From Streptomyces platensis (lineage in GTDB: Bacteria; Actinomycetota; Actinomycetes; Streptomycetales; Streptomycetaceae), in the NCBI RefSeq assembly GCF_008704855.1, contig NZ_CP023691.1, forward strand, positions 5,766,001-5,830,000: 64,000 nt of DNA, written 5' to 3'. The translations under genes were made by a program, and so were the position numbers. Below the pieces are notes generated by a model, which saw only the letters and a program-made list of their open reading frames with translations, was not told the origin of the DNA and searched no databases. Within the stretch, counting starts at the first letter, position 1; every line of letters begins with the position of its first letter. This document shows, piece after piece, positions 7,975-15,946 of this stretch.

Positions 7975-9194
7975 CCACACCCGAGGGCGGCGCCACCGGT
8001 GCCGTGGAGACTCCGGGGGAGGCCCGCGCCGACCGTGCCGCGCCTGCGCGCAAGGATGCCGCCCGGCCCCCGCGCCGCGGCCCCGCCGACCCCGTACGGA
8101 TGCTGATGCACCGCCACCAGGAGCTGTGCGCGCACGCCGTCGACGCGCTGGAGATCGCCGCCGGTCTGGAGGCGCACGGCGTCACCGACCGTACGGCCGC
8201 ACGCTTCCGGCACCGCGACGTCTTCTCGCTGGCCGAGGAGCTCTACGCCCGGGTCCCGCGCGCCGACCCGGCCGCCGCCCCCGGGGCGGGGCCCCCGCCC
8301 GCGGCCGCCCCCGCCCGGCGCTCCCGCACCGTGTGCGGCGCCCTGCATCTGCTCCCCGGCGCCGTCTGTGTCGCGGCCGCCGCCGCCCTCGCCTCGGTGA
8401 CCACGGCACCGCCCGCCGTACGCACCGCCGTCGGCGCCTCGGGCCTCGTGCTGCTCGCCCTCGCCGTCCGGCTGGGCGTACGGTCCGGACCGCTGCGGCT
8501 GCGGCACGGCACCGGGCCGCGCACCGCCGGCCTGTGGGTCGCCTGGACGGCCGGGTACGCGGTGTACGGCGACTGGCTGCTCGGGCAGCTGCTGGCCGGC
8601 GGCCCCGATCTGCCCCCCGCCGCGCCCCGGGCCGCCGTCGCCCCCGCCATGGCACTCGCCTTCGCCCTGGCCCCCGCGGCGGGCTGCGCCCACTGGTTCA
8701 CCGTGCGCGGACGGCGGGTCCTGGCCGCCAGCCGCGGACTCGCAGAACTCGCCGCCCGGGTACGGCCGTTGCTGCTCGCCGTCACCCTGCTCTTCCTGGG
8801 CGTGCTGGTGGCGCTGCTCCTCGGCGCGGCAGCGGTCCTCGGCGGCGGTGACCCGCTCGTCCTGGGGGCGGCGGCCGCGCTGGGGGTGCTGCTCTTCCTC
8901 GCCCGGCTGCTCGCCGTCCACGGCTTCCCCGAAGCGGCCGCGACCGGCCTGGCCTCGGCCGCCGCCCTGGAAGCCGTCGCCCCGGCCCTGGTGCTGATCG
9001 CCCGGCTCCCCGGCGTGCCCCCGGTCGACGCCCCGGTCGCGGCGCTGGCCACCACGGTCGGACCGGCCGCGGTGCCCGCCGTGGCCTGCACCGCCGCCGC
9101 CCTCGGCCTCTTCGTCCACGGCCTGCGGGCGCTCACCGGCGCCTGTGCCCACTGGCCCGCGCCCCCCGGACCGGCGGAGGCGCACCGGCCGTGA
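7971..9194 (+). CDS. Multi-pass membrane protein of the glycan cluster
   Basis: The 407-residue protein has a charged N-terminus (to about 115; it includes PVRMLMHRHQELCAHAVDALE) followed by roughly nine or ten hydrophobic segments rich in Ala, Leu and Val. The ATG at 7971 has GGGAGGGGG upstream and overlaps the stop of the preceding small ORF. It shows no recognised flippase or polymerase motif. Its place between a PelF-like glycosyltransferase and an epimerase suggests a role in export or anchoring of the glycan, by context only. Confidence 0.75.
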   Translation: MTTPEGGATGAVETPGEARADRAAPARKDAARPPRRGPADPVRMLMHRHQELCAHAVDALEIAAGLEAHGVTDRTAARFRHRDVFSLAEELYARVPRADPAAAPGAGPPPAAAPARRSRTVCGALHLLPGAVCVAAAAALASVTTAPPAVRTAVGASGLVLLALAVRLGVRSGPLRLRHGTGPRTAGLWVAWTAGYAVYGDWLLGQLLAGGPDLPPAAPRAAVAPAMALAFALAPAAGCAHWFTVRGRRVLAASRGLAELAARVRPLLLAVTLLFLGVLVALLLGAAAVLGGGDPLVLGAAAALGVLLFLARLLAVHGFPEAAATGLASAAALEAVAPALVLIARLPGVPPVDAPVAALATTVGPAAVPAVACTAAALGLFVHGLRALTGACAHWPAPPGPAEAHRP

Positions 9195-9403
9195 CCCTCC
9201 GGACAACCACCGGCCCCCGATCCCCGGCACCCCCACACGGGCACCCCCACCCCGCACCACCCCCGGAGCGGCACCCCGAAACGGCCGCTCCGGACGCCGC
9301 ACCGCGGACCGCACCCCCCACGTGGCCCCCGCCCCCAGGGCGGACGCCGACCCCGCGGCCGAAGCCGACCTGCTTCCCTCAATCCGCCTTAGGAGCACGA
9401 CAT
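9195..9403 (+). other. Pro-rich spacer before the epimerase gene
   Basis: A GTG frame starts here in overlap with the previous stop (GTGA) and runs to 9454, but it encodes mainly Pro, Thr, Ala, Arg and His and looks like non-coding C-rich DNA. No promoter is evident. Confidence 0.4.
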
Positions 9404-9454
9404 ATGAACGTCCAGCCGACCACACGCCACGCGGACCGGGGGGTCGCACGATGA
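9404..9454 (+). CDS. Possible 16-codon leader ORF before the epimerase
   Basis: ATG at 9404 has the best ribosome site in the area (TTAGGAG, with ACGACAT between it and the start) and encodes MNVQPTTRHADRGVAR. Its stop overlaps the epimerase start in an ATGA. It may deliver ribosomes to the epimerase gene, which has no good site of its own. Too short for a homology argument. Confidence 0.35.
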   Translation: MNVQPTTRHADRGVAR

Positions 9455-10410
9455 GGGTGCTGCTCATCGGCGCCAACGGCTACCTGGGCCGCTATGTCGC
9501 CGACCGCCTGCTCGCCGACCCCGCCGTCCAGCTCACCGCCCTCGGGCGGGGCGACGACGCCGACGTCCGCTTCGACCTGGCCACCGGCAGCCCCGGGGCG
9601 CTCACCCGCTTCCTCGACGCGGTGCACCCCGGCGTCGTCGTCAACTGCGCCGGTGCCACCCGGGGCGGCGCCCGCGAGCTGACCCGGCACAACACCGTCG
9701 CGGTCGCCACCATCTGTGAATCGCTGCGGCGCAGCAGCTGCGGCGCCCGGCTCGTCCACCTGGGCTGCGCCTCCGAGTACGGGCCCTCCCAGCCCGGCTC
9801 CTCCACCGCCGAGGACGCGGTGCCGCGCCCCGGCGGCCCGTACGGCGTCAGCAAACTCGCCGCCACCGAACTGGTCCTGGGCTCCGGTCTCGACGCCGTG
9901 GTGCTGCGGATCTTCTCGCCGGTCGGCCCCGGCACCCCGGCGGGGTCGCCGCTCGGCCGGCTCGCCGAGGCGATGCGCCGCGCCATGCAGTCCGGCGACA
10001 GCGAACTCAAGCTCGGCGGGCTCGGGGTGCAGCGGGACTTCGTCGATGTGCGCGATGTGGCCCGGGCGGTGCACGCCGCCTCGCTGTCCGCCGCACAGGG
10101 CGTCGTCAACATCGGCACCGGCCGCGCCGTCCGGCTGCGGGAGGCCGCGTCGGTGCTCGCCCGGGTCGCGGGCTTCGGCGGCGCCCTGCACGAACTCGAC
10201 TCCCCGCCCGCCCGGCTGGTCATCCCCGGCCCGTCCCCGGAGCACCCGGGCGGCGGCTCGCCGCCCGCTACCTACCCGTACCCGGACGGCTGCGGCACCT
10301 GGCAGCAGGCGGATGTGCGCACCGCCCGCGACCGGCTCGGCTGGCGCCCCCGGATCGGGCTGGAGGAGTCCCTGGCCGACATCTGGATGGAGGCCGCATG
10401 TCGCATCTGA
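9451..10410 (+). CDS. NAD-dependent epimerase/dehydratase (SDR)
   Basis: The 319-residue extended SDR enzyme has the N-terminal nucleotide-binding motif GANGYLG (residues 8-14) and the catalytic YGVSK (about 131-135). Ser and Tyr of the active site are present (CASEYGPS, YGVSK). It probably converts a nucleotide sugar in the same pathway as the GT4 enzyme. The ATG at 9451 overlaps the stop of the small upstream ORF. The next ORF starts inside its 3' end. Which sugar it modifies cannot be read. Confidence 0.88.
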   Translation: MRVLLIGANGYLGRYVADRLLADPAVQLTALGRGDDADVRFDLATGSPGALTRFLDAVHPGVVVNCAGATRGGARELTRHNTVAVATICESLRRSSCGARLVHLGCASEYGPSQPGSSTAEDAVPRPGGPYGVSKLAATELVLGSGLDAVVLRIFSPVGPGTPAGSPLGRLAEAMRRAMQSGDSELKLGGLGVQRDFVDVRDVARAVHAASLSAAQGVVNIGTGRAVRLREAASVLARVAGFGGALHELDSPPARLVIPGPSPEHPGGGSPPATYPYPDGCGTWQQADVRTARDRLGWRPRIGLEESLADIWMEAACRI

Positions 10411-10679
10411 CCACCCCGGCCGGCGCCACCCGCGCCCCGGCGGGGGCGCCGCCGCGCGGCACCGGCGGGCCCGGTCGCGCGTCTGCCCCCAGCCGGCGCC
10501 GGCAGGTGCGTGAGACCGGTGTCCGCCTGCTGGGACGGCCGACGGCTTCCGGCCGGGCGCGCTGCCCCGCGGACCGGACGCTGCCGCCCGCGGCCGGCGC
10601 CCCCGGAGCGGCCCGGGCGTCACTGCCCGGCTACTGGGACGCATTCGTCTCGCACATCGGAACAGGTGTCTCGGAATGA
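10398..10679 (+). CDS. Small hypothetical protein after the epimerase
   Basis: A 93-residue frame starts 13 bases before the epimerase stop, behind GGAGGCCGC. It has GC-rich third positions throughout, so it is probably coding. It is Ala/Pro/Arg-rich with two cysteines and ends LPGYWDAFVSHIGTGVSE. I do not recognise it; it could be a remnant of a longer gene of the glycan cluster. Its stop codon lies within the -35 element of the moeZ promoter, so the end of this operon and the start of the next transcript are interleaved. Confidence 0.5.
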   Translation: MSHLTTPAGATRAPAGAPPRGTGGPGRASAPSRRRQVRETGVRLLGRPTASGRARCPADRTLPPAAGAPGAARASLPGYWDAFVSHIGTGVSE

Positions 10680-10698
10680 AGAAGGGCGTGGCAGTGTT
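10673..10698 (+). promoter_or_regulatory. Sigma-R type promoter of moeZ
   Basis: GGAAT (10673-10677), exactly 18 bases, then GTT (10696-10698) matches the sigma-R consensus GGGAAT-N18-GTT of the thiol-oxidative stress regulon. From memory, moeB/moeZ is among sigma-R targets in S. coelicolor. Transcription would start near 10705, about 70 bases before the GTG. Confidence 0.75.
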
Positions 10699-10700
10699 AC

Positions 10701-10745
10701 GGGAGTGCAAGCTCCCCCACTCCCGGCTCGGCTCGGGCGGGGGAA
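10701..10745 (+). repeat. Streptomyces intergenic hairpin repeat in the moeZ leader
   Basis: GGGAGTG (10701-10707) pairs with CACTCCC (10718-10724), followed by GGCTCGGCTCGGGCGGGGG. This composite is widespread in Streptomyces intergenic DNA. It would form the 5' end of the sigma-R transcript. Confidence 0.55.
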
Positions 10746-10774
10746 CCCCATCAAGACCGACCAACGGAGTCCCC

Positions 10775-11953
10775 GTGTCGCTGCCACCCCTGGTCGAGCC
10801 CGCTTCCGAGCTCACCGTCGATGAGGTCCGCAGGTACTCCCGCCACCTGATCATCCCCGATGTCGGGATGGACGGGCAGAAGCGGCTGAAGAACGCCAAG
10901 GTGCTGTGCGTCGGCGCCGGTGGCCTGGGCTCGCCCGCGCTGATGTACCTGGCCGCGGCCGGTGTCGGCACGCTCGGCATCGTGGAGTTCGACGAGGTCG
11001 ACGAGTCGAACCTCCAGCGCCAGATCATCCACAGCCAGGCGGACATCGGCCGCTCCAAGGCCGCGTCCGCCAAGGACACGGTGCTGGGCATCAACCCGTA
11101 CGTCACAGTGAACCTGCACGAAGAGCGCCTGGACTCCACGAACGTCATGGAGCTCTTCGCGCAGTACGACCTGATCGTGGACGGCACCGACAACTTCGCC
11201 ACCCGCTACCTGGTCAACGATGCCTGTGTGCTGCTGAACAAGCCGTACGTCTGGGGTTCGATCTACCGCTTCGACGGCCAGGCGTCGGTGTTCTGGAGCG
11301 AGCACGGCCCCTGCTACCGCTGCCTCTACCCCGAGCCCCCGCCGCCCGGCATGGTGCCCTCCTGCGCCGAGGGCGGCGTCCTGGGTGTGCTGTGCGCCTC
11401 CATCGGCTCCATCCAGGTCAACGAGGCCATCAAGCTGCTCGCCGGAATCGGCGACCCGCTCGTCGGCCGGCTGATGATCTACGACGCGCTGGAGATGACC
11501 TACCGTCAGGTCAAGGTCCGCAAGGACCCGGACTGCGCGATCTGCGGCGAGAACCCGACCGTCACCGAGCTCATCGACTACGAGGCCTTCTGCGGCGTCG
11601 TGTCCGAGGAGGCCCAGGAGGCCGCGGCCGGCTCGACGATCACTCCTCGGCAGCTCAAGGAGTGGATCGACGGCGACGAGAAGATCGAGATCATCGACGT
11701 CCGCGAGCCGAACGAGTTCGAGATCGTCTCGATCCCCGGCGCCCGGCTGATCCCGAAGAACGAGTTCCTGATGGGCACCGCCCTCCAGGACCTCCCCCAG
11801 GACAAGAAGATCGTCCTGCACTGCAAGACGGGCGTCCGCTCCGCGGAGGTCCTGGCCGTCCTGAAGTCCGCGGGCTTCGCCGACGCCGTGCACGTCGGCG
11901 GCGGCGTCATCGGCTGGGTCAACACCGTCGAGCCGGAGAAGCCGGTCTACTGA
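10775..11953 (+). CDS. moeZ: Sulfur-carrier adenylyltransferase/sulfurtransferase MoeZ
   Basis: The 392-residue protein is an E1-like adenylyltransferase fused to a C-terminal rhodanese. The ATP site is VGAGGLG (about 46-52). Zinc is held by Cys180/Cys183 and Cys254/Cys257, and the rhodanese persulfide cysteine is Cys350 in HCKTGVRS. MoeZ-type enzymes adenylate and thiocarboxylate small sulfur carriers (MoaD, ThiS, CysO) for molybdopterin, thiamine and cysteine synthesis, and in actinomycetes serve secondary-metabolite sulfur carriers too. The GTG at 10775 (VSLPPLVEPASELT) is the usual family start; a longer frame from 10676 would run through the promoter. The molybdopterin synthase gene moaE is at 42270. 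A terminator follows. Confidence 0.97.
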   Translation: MSLPPLVEPASELTVDEVRRYSRHLIIPDVGMDGQKRLKNAKVLCVGAGGLGSPALMYLAAAGVGTLGIVEFDEVDESNLQRQIIHSQADIGRSKAASAKDTVLGINPYVTVNLHEERLDSTNVMELFAQYDLIVDGTDNFATRYLVNDACVLLNKPYVWGSIYRFDGQASVFWSEHGPCYRCLYPEPPPPGMVPSCAEGGVLGVLCASIGSIQVNEAIKLLAGIGDPLVGRLMIYDALEMTYRQVKVRKDPDCAICGENPTVTELIDYEAFCGVVSEEAQEAAAGSTITPRQLKEWIDGDEKIEIIDVREPNEFEIVSIPGARLIPKNEFLMGTALQDLPQDKKIVLHCKTGVRSAEVLAVLKSAGFADAVHVGGGVIGWVNTVEPEKPVY

Positions 11954-11971
11954 GCTTCCCGCACCATGCGA

Positions 11972-12006
11972 AAGGCGCCGGTCCGTGTTCTGCGGACCGG
12001 CGCCTT
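11972..12006. terminator. Bidirectional terminator between moeZ and the minus-strand gene
   Basis: A perfect 14-bp stem (11972-11985 with 11993-12006) with a 7-nt loop starts AAGG and ends CCTT. It lies between convergent genes and can serve both. Confidence 0.85.
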
Positions 12007-12053
12007 CGCGCGGTGTACGGGAGGTAAGGCCGGCCCGCGCCCGGCGCCCGCGC

Positions 12054-15000
12054 TCAGATCTCGCCCTTGCGCGTCAGATATGTGAAGGCCACCCAGCCCG
12101 GCAGCACCGGCAGCCAGAACACCATCAGCCGGAACAGCAGCACCGCCGGGAACGCCACATCACCGGCGAGCCCGGCAACGGTCAGCGCACCGAACAGCGC
12201 GCCCTCGACGGCACCCACACCACCCGGTGTCGGCGCGGCCGATCCCAGCGCGTTACCGGCCAGGAAGGCCACCGCGATACTCGCGTAGCTAATCGTGTCG
12301 CCGCCGCCGAACGCCCGGATGGAGGCGTCCAGACACATCACGTTCGCCGCCGTCAGCAGCAGCATCCCGCCGATACCGGTGACCAGCTTCCCGGGCCGCT
12401 GGAGAATGTCCAGCATCCGCGGGACCACCCCCGCGAACAGCGACCGCACCCGCGTCGAGACGAACTTCCGCAGCGTCGGCACCGCCGTGACGACCAGCAC
12501 CAGCACCGCCACCGTCAGCAGCCCGGCGATGACCGTACGGGACGGGGAGATCGTCGGGGTCCGTTCGGTGCCCGTCAGATAGCCGAAGGTGAGCAGCAGC
12601 AGGATGTGGCTGCCCAGCCCGAACAGCTGGGACGCCCCGACGCTCGCCACCGCCAGGCCCGGACGGACCCCCGCGCGCTGAAGGAAGCGGGTGTTGAGCG
12701 CCACCCCGCCGATCGCCGCGGGCGCCACCAGCTTCACGAAGTTGCCCGCGATCTGCGCGATGACCGTCCTGACGAACGACACCTTCTCCGTGACGAACCC
12801 CAGCAGGCTCATCGCCGCCGCGATGTACGTCAGCCCCGAGAAGCCCACCGCGACCAGCACCCACATCCACTGGGCCTTGCTGATCAGATCGCTGAAGTTG
12901 AAGTGGGTGAGCTGGGACAGCAGCAGATAGACCGCGAACGCACCGGCGATCCAGCTGATCAGGATGCGCGGGCTGAGCCGCTCCAGCTTCGCCGGCTCGA
13001 TCACCGCCGCCGGACGGATCAGCAGCACCTGCCGGCGGATCTGCGCCAGCAGATCCTCCTCACGGGCCTCCTCGGACGCCTCGTCCAGGGCCCGCTTCTC
13101 GGCGTTCTTCTCCGCGTGCCGCTCGGCCCGGAGCGTCTTGCGGTCCTTCGTACCCGCCGCGTCCCGGGCCTCCCGCGCCTCCTTGGCGGCCTGCGACGCC
13201 TCCAGCACCGCCTCCCGCTCCCGCTTGGCCCGCTCCCGGGCCAGCTGGCGGAGCGTCGCGCGGGTGGTGCGGCTCAGCGCGATCGGCTGGAGCAGCGGCA
13301 GACTGTCCGCGACCGCGTCCGGGCCCAGCACCTCGACGGCCGCGGTCACCGCACGCTCGGCACCGACCCGCAGGCCGCAGGTGGCCAGCAGCTGCGCGAT
13401 GTCCATCCGCAGCACCAGATCACCGGCCGCGATCTCCCCGCCGCGCAGCTCGGTCAGCACGATGTCGCCGGAGCGGTCCACCAGCAGCGCGTCCCCGACC
13501 AGCCGCCGGTGCGCGATCCGCCGGGACTGGAGCGACTCGACCTGCTGCCAGGCGCTGTGCATCAGCGCGTCGGTGATCTCCTCGTCGGCGAGCGAGTCGA
13601 AGCTGCGGCCGCCGATGTGCTCGTAGACCAGCATCACCGCGTCCGGGCCGAGCTCGGAGGTGGCGATCAGCTTGGGGGCGTGCGCGCCGGCCGCGATGGC
13701 CGCGTACGCCAGCAGCGCTTCCTGCTCCAGCGCCTGGCGCAGCGACTGGAGACTGCGGCGCTGATTGATGCCGCGCAGCGACAGCCGCCGCCACACGCGG
13801 TAGAAGAAGCCCTGCGCCTGCTGCTCGCGGTCGACGACGGTGACATCGATCGGCGGGCCGTCCTCCAGGGTGACGAGGTAGCGGCGCCCGCGGTCGGCGT
13901 GCTCGGACTGCTCCGCGCCCGCCGCGTCCTCCGCGCGCAGCGCGGAGACCGGGTGGAAGCCGACCCGGCGCAGCCCCGCGAGGAGGTTCTGGCCGGTGGG
14001 ACGGACGTTGGGGGAGCCGACGGCGTAGAGGGTGCCGTAGGCGACGGTCCAGCCGATCAGCACGGTCGTGACGATCGCGAACGGGGTGGTGTACCGCCCG
14101 ACCAGCACCGCGAACGAGTCCAGCAGCAGCACGCACCACATCGCGACCCGCCAGCGGGGCCGCCGGGACATCCCCACCGCCGTCATATAGGCGATCACGG
14201 GCGCCAGATAGCTGTGCACCGGAGCGGAGAGGGCACCGTTGTCCAGGGTCTGGGTCAGCGCGTCCCGGATGGAGGGCGGGGCGGCCTCGGCCACCCACAG
14301 GTCGGTGGCCAGCGACACCCCGTGGGCGAGGACGGCGGCGAGCACCCCGTCCGCGATCCGCAGCCCGTCCCGCTTGATCAGCCGCTCGACGGCGAACGCC
14401 ACCGGCACGATCAGCACCGCGACGCTGGAGGTCAGCCCGGCCAGATTGATCAGCAGCGGGGGCGCCGCCTTCGCGCCGCTGCCGATGTCGTTCTCCAGGC
14501 CCTGGGTGGTGCCGTGGGCGAACGTGGCGAGCCCGAGGACGAGCGCGATCCCGGCGATGCCGAGCAACAGCCGCAGCAGGTCGGAGGGCCGGTGCACCCG
14601 CGCGGGCAGCAGCGGCTCGTCGCCGGAGACCCGGTCGACATGGAACTCGCCGTACTCGTCGGCGCTCAGATCGGCACGGTGCGAGCCCGTACGGGGCTTG
14701 CTCCGGGCCGCGCCGGACGGCTGCTCCTCGCCCTGGTCGTGCCGGACCTGCTCCTCCTCGGGCTGCGTGTGCTCCCGCTCCTCCTCCTGCTCCTCGGTTG
14801 GCTCGGGCTCCCTGGGTCCTTCCGGCCTCTGGGACGCCCCGGGTCGTTCGGCCTTCTCGATCGTGCTCGCCTTTTCGGTAGCGGAAGCCGTGGCCGGCTC
14901 CCGTTGGTGCTTCCCCTGTGCTGCCACCTGCTGCCGCTCGGGCCGCTCGGTCACAGCGGCCGGTCCGGGCGCGGTGCGGGCGGCGTCGACGGCCAGCGCC

Positions 15001-15071
15001 TCAGGGGCGCCCGCCTCCCGTGGAGGCGCCGCACCCTGCTGCTCGGCCGTCTCTTCTTGATCTCGTATCAC
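12054..15071 (-). CDS. Large membrane protein: pseudokinase plus LPG-synthase-type TM domain
   Basis: The 1005-residue protein has a charged, Glu/Arg-rich disordered N-terminus (about 1-155), six or seven membrane segments (about 160-375) and a cytoplasmic kinase-like region (about 420-620). A Lys/Glu/Ala-rich coiled stretch (about 625-690) and a C-terminal UPF0104/LPG_synthase_TM domain (about 710-1000) follow. In the kinase-like region, the place of the HxDxxxxN loop is HRRLVGDALLVD and of DFG is ELR, so the catalytic residues are missing: a pseudokinase that may bind lipid or nucleotide. UPF0104 domains otherwise occur in lipid flippase/lysyl-PG synthase proteins. The GTG at 15071 has only a weak ribosome site; a later start is possible. 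Confidence 0.85.
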   Translation of the reverse strand: MIRDQEETAEQQGAAPPREAGAPEALAVDAARTAPGPAAVTERPERQQVAAQGKHQREPATASATEKASTIEKAERPGASQRPEGPREPEPTEEQEEEREHTQPEEEQVRHDQGEEQPSGAARSKPRTGSHRADLSADEYGEFHVDRVSGDEPLLPARVHRPSDLLRLLLGIAGIALVLGLATFAHGTTQGLENDIGSGAKAAPPLLINLAGLTSSVAVLIVPVAFAVERLIKRDGLRIADGVLAAVLAHGVSLATDLWVAEAAPPSIRDALTQTLDNGALSAPVHSYLAPVIAYMTAVGMSRRPRWRVAMWCVLLLDSFAVLVGRYTTPFAIVTTVLIGWTVAYGTLYAVGSPNVRPTGQNLLAGLRRVGFHPVSALRAEDAAGAEQSEHADRGRRYLVTLEDGPPIDVTVVDREQQAQGFFYRVWRRLSLRGINQRRSLQSLRQALEQEALLAYAAIAAGAHAPKLIATSELGPDAVMLVYEHIGGRSFDSLADEEITDALMHSAWQQVESLQSRRIAHRRLVGDALLVDRSGDIVLTELRGGEIAAGDLVLRMDIAQLLATCGLRVGAERAVTAAVEVLGPDAVADSLPLLQPIALSRTTRATLRQLARERAKREREAVLEASQAAKEAREARDAAGTKDRKTLRAERHAEKNAEKRALDEASEEAREEDLLAQIRRQVLLIRPAAVIEPAKLERLSPRILISWIAGAFAVYLLLSQLTHFNFSDLISKAQWMWVLVAVGFSGLTYIAAAMSLLGFVTEKVSFVRTVIAQIAGNFVKLVAPAAIGGVALNTRFLQRAGVRPGLAVASVGASQLFGLGSHILLLLTFGYLTGTERTPTISPSRTVIAGLLTVAVLVLVVTAVPTLRKFVSTRVRSLFAGVVPRMLDILQRPGKLVTGIGGMLLLTAANVMCLDASIRAFGGGDTISYASIAVAFLAGNALGSAAPTPGGVGAVEGALFGALTVAGLAGDVAFPAVLLFRLMVFWLPVLPGWVAFTYLTRKGEI

Positions 15072-15229
15072 CAGTCACCGTCCGGAAGATGGTGGCACGA
15101 CCGACCGGTGGAGGAGGGCATCAGGGTGCATTTCGGGGGTGCGGGAAGCGGAACATCCTCCCCCGCACCACGGCTGACGACGCCTTGCCGCCGACCTCCG
15201 CGGGGTACGGGACCGTGTGTCCGCTCCCA

Positions 15230-15252
15230 TTGTCGGTGCCGTGCGGCAGGAT
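15230..15252 (+). promoter_or_regulatory. PafBC (RecA-independent DNA-damage) promoter of the ATL gene
   Basis: TTGTCGGTG (15230-15238), 8 bases, CAGGAT (15247-15252), then 7 bases to the ATG. This fits the actinobacterial RecA-NDp/PafBC motif tTGTCRgtg-N8-TAnnnT except for C in the first -10 position. Confidence 0.7.
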
Positions 15253-15259
15253 GGACCGA

Positions 15260-15652
15260 ATGAGTGGGACCGGAGAGACAGGGGCGGGTGAGCTGCCGCC
15301 CTACGCGGAGCGGGTCCTCGCCGTCGCCGAGCTGATCCCGGCGGGCCGGGTGATGACGTACGGGGACGTCGCGGAGTGGCTCCGGGACGAGGAACCGCCC
15401 GCCGGGTTCCCGGAGACGGGCGCCGGCGGGCCCCGCCAAGTGGGGCGGGTGATGGCGCTCTACGGCGGTGCGGTGCCCTGGTGGCGGGTCGTGCGCGCGG
15501 ACGGCCGGCTGCTGCCCGGCAGCGAACTGCGCGCACTGGCCCACTACCGGGAGGAAGGCACCCCCCTGCGCACCGCCGGGCGGGAGGCCGACGACCACAT
15601 ACCGCGGCTCGACATGCGCCGGGCCCGCTGGGACGGGCAGCGGAGCGGCTAG
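15260..15652 (+). CDS. Alkyltransferase-like (ATL) DNA repair protein
   Basis: The 130-residue protein consists of only the MGMT DNA-binding/active-site domain. Where methyltransferases have PCHRV it reads PWWRV (residues 73-77), so the acceptor cysteine is replaced by Trp as in ATL proteins, and the usual His is Trp as well. ATLs bind O6-alkylguanine in DNA, cannot repair it themselves and hand it to nucleotide excision repair. Rv3204 is the counterpart in the mycobacterial block. The ATG at 15260 lies 7 bases after the -10 box, so the message is probably leaderless; an in-frame ATG at 15251 overlaps that box. The promoter predicts induction by DNA damage. Confidence 0.9.
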   Translation: MSGTGETGAGELPPYAERVLAVAELIPAGRVMTYGDVAEWLRDEEPPAGFPETGAGGPRQVGRVMALYGGAVPWWRVVRADGRLLPGSELRALAHYREEGTPLRTAGREADDHIPRLDMRRARWDGQRSG

Positions 15653-15946
15653 GGCGGGTCCGCACAGTCCCGCCTTGCTCGCTCTCCGGGCGGACGACGG
15701 GATCCTGCGGAGACGCCCTGGCACCGACGGCGGTGCGCGACGGCTCGTGGGACGCGCTGCGGCCCGGGTGCCGACTGGCGTAGCGTCGGGCACTGCCGTC
15801 ACGACGACGGCCCCGCCGCGCACCACGCAGCCGAACCGTCCCCCAGGACGACGGCCCGCGGCGCGGCGCTCCTCCGGAGACCGTCCGGGGGCCCCTCGCA
15901 CCACCCATGCACCACGACAAGCACCTCCTCAGGACCGGCGATCCAC
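15653..15946 (+). other. Intergenic region before adnA
   Basis: Just after the ATL stop, GGCGGG (15653-15658) can pair with CCCGCC (15669-15674), followed by TT: a weak terminator. The rest is GC-rich without a convincing ORF. I find no PafBC or LexA motif here and cannot place the adnA promoter. Confidence 0.5.

Noticed and set aside
5888..8185. 765-codon minus-strand ORF
   Set aside because: It mirrors the glycosyltransferase and membrane-protein genes; low-complexity Arg/Gly/Ala composition and no domain.
9191..9403. 87-codon ORF joining the membrane protein and epimerase genes
   Set aside because: Overlaps look like coupling, but the peptide is Pro/Thr/His filler; only the last 16 codons have a ribosome site.
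11985..15263. 1092-codon plus-strand ORF
   Set aside because: Opposite the pseudokinase/LPG-type gene, with His/Gln/Arg-rich filler; the minus-strand frame has membrane segments and domains.
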